A stretch of 64,000 bases of DNA, from assembly GCA_008638375.1 (NCBI GenBank), contig CM018047.1:52956679-53020678 (forward strand). Reading direction: 5' to 3'. Position numbers and translations under genes: made by a program. The notes beneath the pieces are model-generated. The model saw only the letters and a program-made list of their open reading frames with translations. It made no database searches and had not been told where the DNA came from. The DNA is from Nyssa sinensis (Eukaryota > Streptophyta > Magnoliopsida > Cornales > Nyssaceae). The number at the start of each line of letters is the position of its first letter. Positions within the stretch are counted from its first letter, which is position 1. Positions 58,184 through 64,000 of the stretch are shown piece by piece.

Positions 58184-60744
58184 TTAGTTCCCCGTAGGTT
58201 GCTGATTTCTTGTTGGACAAGTTCTTTTATCATGTCCATTAACCTTACAATACCCACATTGTTTTGGCCTACAACCTTCCCTCGTATCCATTTCATTTCT
58301 AATGCATGTCAATTGCGGACGACCCTTGTTTCTTTTCAAAGTATGATTAGGGCACAAAGTTGGACTAGTGGGCTCATCCCAATAATCTAGATGGTGAAGA
58401 GGGTGGAATTCAGATGCGTATATAGCCATATTTTTTGACAACTTTTAACATTCATCTATACAACTCCATCCATCAACAGAAGCTTGTGCAAACACCACTA
58501 AGGTGTGAGAACATGGAATTTTGTAGATGACCGATTTCCCACATGAACATACATCATCACATGTTAATACCGCATGTGAGTGACCTCTCATCGTCATCAC
58601 TGCAGCCTTACCGGAGTTTCTGTTAAACTCAATGATGCGATGTCCACCTAACTTAGATTGGTAACGCAAAATCTTTGTAATAGCAAAATGAGTATATGTG
58701 CAACCATCGTATAAAGCTTGCTACCCAAAAACTCGCCTACCACAAAAGTATTTAACAAGACAATAAAAAATAAGTTGTACACACACAGATATTTGCAAAT
58801 TTCTTGCACCTTTCAACACACCATTAAAAACCTCAGAGATGTTGGTAGTCAAATGTCCATAGCGTCGACCACCATCATGTGCAATTGTCCATTATGCTGC
58901 AGTTATGTTATTCAACCACTCCCATGCCTTCGGATTTTTTTTAATTTCTTACATAATGGAATTGAATTTGCGTATTTGATGTGCACTCCCAACAGCCCAA
59001 ACAAGCGACTTCAGATGGGTATCCTTGAATTTGCTATTGAAATTGCTACGCACGTGTCGTAAGAAAAACCTATGATATGGGTTAGGCTTCTGCCATCCAG
59101 AATTGACATTATTGACTACAACAATTATACCTTTATGTCAATCAAATATCAAACAAATCCCTTGCCTCATCCCCACAACATGCAACCTTAGTAAACTAAG
59201 AAACCATAACCAACTGTTGTAACTTTCCTCTTCAACAATTGCAAATGCGAGGAAAAAAAGTTGATTATTACTATCAATAGCCATTGCAATTAACAACTTC
59301 CCATTGTATTTTTCATACAAATGTGTGCCGTCAATACTGATAAGAAGACGACAATGCACAAATCCCTGAATTGATGTACTAAGTGACCAAAAAATCTGAC
59401 CAAATTTTACCACATCTCGGTTGTCAGTATTACAATGCAACTATTTCATAATTGTGCCTGGATTATATTTAACAAAAGCTTCCATAAATTTAGGCAACAA
59501 CCTATACGAGCTCTCCTAATTTCCAAATATCATAGAAATTGTTTTCTCCTTTGCAATCCAAGCTTTCCTGTAGGAGATATTATAATTGTATTTTTCTTGC
59601 ATTTGCTTCACAATTAAATCTATCTTCATTGCAGGATCAACTCTCACTACACCTTGTATCTCACTTGCAATTAACTTGGAATCTAATTGCACATGATCCA
59701 AGTTCATTCGCGGGTGTAAACAAGTGTGTGGGCCCTCGTATTTCGTGATTTTAAATCTGCTAGTCTTTTTTCTTTTAATAGCACGTAGCCTCCATTTGCA
59801 CCCACACTCTTCATGAAATTTACACCTCATAGCCCATATTTTTGTATTCCTTTCAAGCACTTCGTATTGATGGTGGGATCTTATTGAAAATTCTTTGACA
59901 GTATGTTGCAATTTTTTTTATCGTTGAAAACAATGCCTTTAGCCAACTCATTGCGCAATGGATCTCAAATCTAAGGTTGGTGTGGAAGGGTTGAACCACT
60001 ACTACTAACATCATCTCTAAAATACACATTTAAAAAAATTAGAAAATCAGCCTCATGCAAATAAATGCTATGCTCACCGGGTTCATTCATGTCATCATTA
60101 TCAACCAATTGCACCACATCATTGTCTTCATCCGATATGGCAGAGCAATCATTTATATTTATGTCATGGTTGCAAATGTCCTCACTCTCAACCTGAACAA
60201 GATGCTCAATAAGAAACGACACATGTTCTGCATGACATGTATCATTTATCAACACAGGACTGGAAGTTTGATGTGCCATGGGGATAGAGTTGGCAATCGG
60301 GCCATCATTATCTTATGTGAGCAATCGAGTATAAGAACCAGACTCCATCTCTAGTGGTTGAGAGACCGCGTAAGGATGATGCACATTTTCTTTCTCCACA
60401 TACAAGTTGATGCCATATAAGCCCTGATTTTCTAAAACAACTTCAATCATTGTTTGCACAATCTCATCATCAACTACTTCTAATGGTATGTAATTGTTGT
60501 GGTTGATTGGAAATCGACAGATCATCTTTAGGCAGAATTTTGTCATAACTACCTTCGTGATAGCATACATCTTTGTCAAAAGTTCAGTATAAGTTGTTCC
60601 CCTCCTTAACCTAATGCTACATCGAGCATTCATATCGTAATATATACTCATTTGCTCCCCATAGCAAATATTTTCTATCCAATAACACAAAATAGGTACA
60701 TATGGGACCAATACTGATGTTTCGGCCATTTCTAACCTTCCCAA
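58184..60744 (-). pseudogene. Mutator-like (MULE) transposase gene, decayed
   Basis: Minus-strand order from 60744: an N-terminal region (MAETSVLVPYVPILC...); an acidic linker; a WRKY-GCM1-type zinc finger (RCKFHEECGCKWRLRAIK with GPHTC) at about 59830-59730; SYRKAWIAKEK; then the MULE DDE core with HCRLLISIDGTHLYEKYNG at about 59370, containing the first catalytic Asp. Later blocks read CLRH-like and KFNSIM, RYGHLTTNISEVFNGVLKGA at about 58880-58830, a SWIM zinc finger (CSCGKSVIYKIPCSH) at 58560 and a terminal CCHC knuckle (CGYCKVNGHDKRTCP). Stops and shifts separate the blocks. It would excise and insert Mutator-type elements. Confidence 0.9.
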
Positions 60745-62980
60745 ATAAAATATAAGATATCAAATTTCATAAATATATATGTTGGTTGATGAAAAGTAAC
60801 AACCAATGAGAAAGGAAAATAGCAGCCAAATTAAATTATTTTTATTCAAATTATTTTATGAATATTTTCAACCTACCAACCAAATTTCATAAACAAAAGC
60901 GATTATAGTTAAGAAATGTCACTATTAAATGAGGTTTAGATCAACTCTCTGCATTCTCAAAAACAATTCAAATCTGAACTCAAAAAATATATTTTCTAGT
61001 CCATCTACTAGTTTAGTGATTACATGGCAATAGCTTGGATAGGCATGCCAAGGCTGCTGCCACTGCTAGTCTTTAACATGTTTCAATGAGCCGTTATGAT
61101 TAATGCTATAATGTTGATAGATTCTCCATGTTGCAGTAACTAGGAGATGGATCGTTGATTTAACAGAATTTACAGTTGAAGATGTAACTACAGAACAGAT
61201 AATGTCCACTATTGATTGGTTCTTTTTTATTTTTCTCATTCAATTAAGCATAATTCCTATATTTTATAGTAGGACATAGTTCAAAATGTTTTTGAGTTTT
61301 AGAAATTTCAATTAGTTGATTTTAGTTAAGAAATGTCACTATTGAATGAGGTTCAGATCAGTCGTCTTGCATTCTCCAAAACAATTCAAATCTGAACTAA
61401 AAAAAAAAAAAAAATTCCACTCCATATAATGGTTTAGTGATTACATGGCAATAGCTTGGATAGGCAGTAACTGAGTTTGACTTAAACTATAACCAAAAAA
61501 AAAAAAGAAAAAGGTGGAGCTAAATGTACTAAAATTGAAGTTTTTTTATAATAATGCATTCTCACTTATACATCATAAATTAAAATATATAAGTATAAAA
61601 GGGGAGTGCATTTAACCATAGGCCAAAAAAAAAAAAAAATTTAATCCAAATTCAAGAAAAATACTAAAAGTGGTTAAATATGTAGGTTAATATTATATTA
61701 TATCGCATTTTGACATATGATTAAATTCTCTTTTTATTTATTTAAAAAAAGTAAAATGTTGTGTTGTTAAATTTAGTTGGACATATGCTAATCGAAATTC
61801 GATCTGGTTATAATCAGATCTTTTAAATTATATTCAAATTTAAACATAAAGATTTAAATCAATACTATAACTGAATTTTAATTATGATTATAATTAGATT
61901 TTAATCCAATTCATTCACAGTCCTAAGTCCTAATACCGTATAAATCATCTCAACATCTTCACTCTCCAAATTTTACTCTTTGAAAAAACAATGGAAACTT
62001 AAAGAGGGAAAGGAGAAAAGAACATTAATTACAAGGAGAGAGAAAATGAGAGTTTAGTATAATCTTTTTTTTTTTTTATATTTGAATAATTAATGAGAAA
62101 ATGAGAAAGGAAAAGCTGATGTATTTCCCTCAAATTTTGTTTGGAAAAGATAGATAAGAAAAAAGAAATGAATTGAATGTTTAAAAATGTAAATAGAAGT
62201 GTAAAATAGAAATTTATCATTTTCTATATTAGAAAAAAAGGGAGAAGAACTAATAATCATTAATTCTCTAATTTTTTTCTTATGCTTTCTTTCATTTTTA
62301 AAAAAGAGCAAAGTGAATTTACATTGAGATGAAGTTGTTAAAAGTTTTTTCACTCTTTGTATTAAAATAATTTTTCTTCTCTCCCATTTTTTTACTTAAA
62401 AAAAAGAATAAAATGAGTTTTTAAATCCCTTCGTTTCTCTCCTGATTTTTTTTCTTTTTTTTTTTTTAATTTTAAATCGAACGTAAAATAAGTTTCTCCT
62501 CCTTTTTTTTTATCTTTTTTCCTTCCTTTTTCTATCAAAATGTATTATTAAGAGCTTGAAAAAATGGACAGAATTTTGATTGAGCCAAGTCAAGTGCAGC
62601 CATAAATAAAGGATAATACCCAATAATTTGGACGGTGGAGTGGTTGAAGCTGGAAATTCAAGAGTCAGAGACATCCCATTCGGAGTTCCTATTTTCAACA
62701 TTGAACTCATCTATATATATCTATATATGTCTACTAATATATTACTCAAAGATTTTGTAAAATTAGTCAAACAATTCCGACTTTTTCTGCCGGTATATAT
62801 GGAAGAAAATGAAACAAAGAATAGCGTGGCCATGCACGGCTTTTTGTATAAAAGTCCAATCCTATCACTTCATCTTAATTTGTTTTGCGATCACTTCCAA
62901 GTTAGTTTTGAAAGCGTTCAAAGTCAACCTTGCCTTTAATGAGCCCACTTCTCTCTCTCTCTCTCTGTGATATGCCTTTG
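60745..62980. other. AT-rich intergenic DNA with one direct repeat
   Basis: There is no supportable gene. The sequence has many A and T runs (61400-61413, 62069-62078, 62455-62467). I could not identify MULE terminal inverted repeats here or near 53700-54450. Confidence 0.55.
60900..61466. repeat. Direct repeat pair, ~145 bp, offset 417
   Basis: AGTTAAGAAATGTCACTATT followed by a GAGGTTYAGATCA stretch and a TTTAGTGATTACATGGCAAT stretch begins at 60907 and again at 61324. The copies are about 90% similar, with an A-run length difference. Confidence 0.8.
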
Positions 62981-63072
62981 CTGTACTCCTTTAACCAAAA
63001 GTAAACTCTTTGAGAATTGAAACGCGTTAGAGCAGCAAAGTTTGAAACTAAAAGTCTCTCTCTCATGCATTC

Positions 63073-63097
63073 GCTACGTGAGAGCACTCTATATATT
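63073..63097 (+). promoter_or_regulatory. Peroxidase core promoter: ACGTG element and TATA box
   Basis: CTACGTGAG at 63074-63082 holds an ACGTG core, as in ABA- or light-responsive elements. CTATATATT at 63089-63097 is a TATA box about 80 bases upstream of the ATG, which leaves a 5' UTR of around 50 bases. Function of the ACGTG core is inferred. Confidence 0.5.
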
Positions 63098-63174
63098 GAG
63101 AATTCATCAAAAAGCTAATCTTCAACACAAAAGTTTTACAACCACACAATTAGCCCATTTCAGTTCCAAGCTAG

Positions 63175-64000
<826 letters not shown>

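Overview
This is plant nuclear DNA, most likely from a woody eudicot. The evidence is split genes with AT-rich introns, a class III peroxidase, a nucleus-encoded mitochondrial ribosomal protein, and heavy nesting of plant retrotransposons (Tat-lineage gypsy, Sirevirus-like copia, L1 LINEs, SINE, TRIM) and DNA transposons (hAT, MULE). I cannot name the species. Only two host genes look intact: the gene for mitochondrial ribosomal protein uL4m (27.84-45.33 kb, + strand) and the first exon of a secreted peroxidase at the right edge (63.18 kb, + strand). Nearly everything else is transposon-derived and decayed.

Layout. 1-11326: a broken Tat-type Ty3/gypsy element lacking most of its 5' LTR. It has gag, protease, RT, two RNase H domains, integrase, an 84-bp tandem array split by a 1.6-kb solo LTR, an antisense extra ORF and a 553-bp 3' LTR. 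About 12.7-19.5 kb: a minus-strand Sirevirus-like copia element, split by an unclassified insertion and cut off on the right by a gypsy LTR (19476-25726, minus) that itself carries a 3.7-kb solo LTR (21485-25195). 25.7-27.8 kb: a remnant of the gypsy interior, a SINE-like tRNA-derived piece and a MITE-like terminus abutting the uL4m promoter.

uL4m has a 5'-UTR intron and eight coding exons totalling 316 codons spread over 16.4 kb. One intron is GC-AG. Introns 2 and 3 are inflated by at least four L1 fragments, including a LINE inside an oppositely oriented LINE. Intron 4 holds a SINE, and intron 7 holds two hAT-type non-autonomous transposons with 8-bp target duplications.

46-51 kb: another decayed copia fragment with a 278-bp tandem duplication, two micro-insertions consisting of little more than a LINE tail, and a complete TRIM element beside a partial NF-YA exon. 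54.4-60.8 kb: a minus-strand Mutator-like transposase gene followed by a plant-mobile-domain gene, with a divergent unknown reading frame between them. 60.8-63.1 kb is AT-rich and leads into the peroxidase promoter.

I found no clear new defence or metabolic system. The most notable structures are the MULE plus plant-mobile-domain cluster, the antisense gene with its own TATA box in the gypsy element, and the transposon-packed uL4m gene. All transposon boundaries and protein calls come from reading the sequence; no database search was run.
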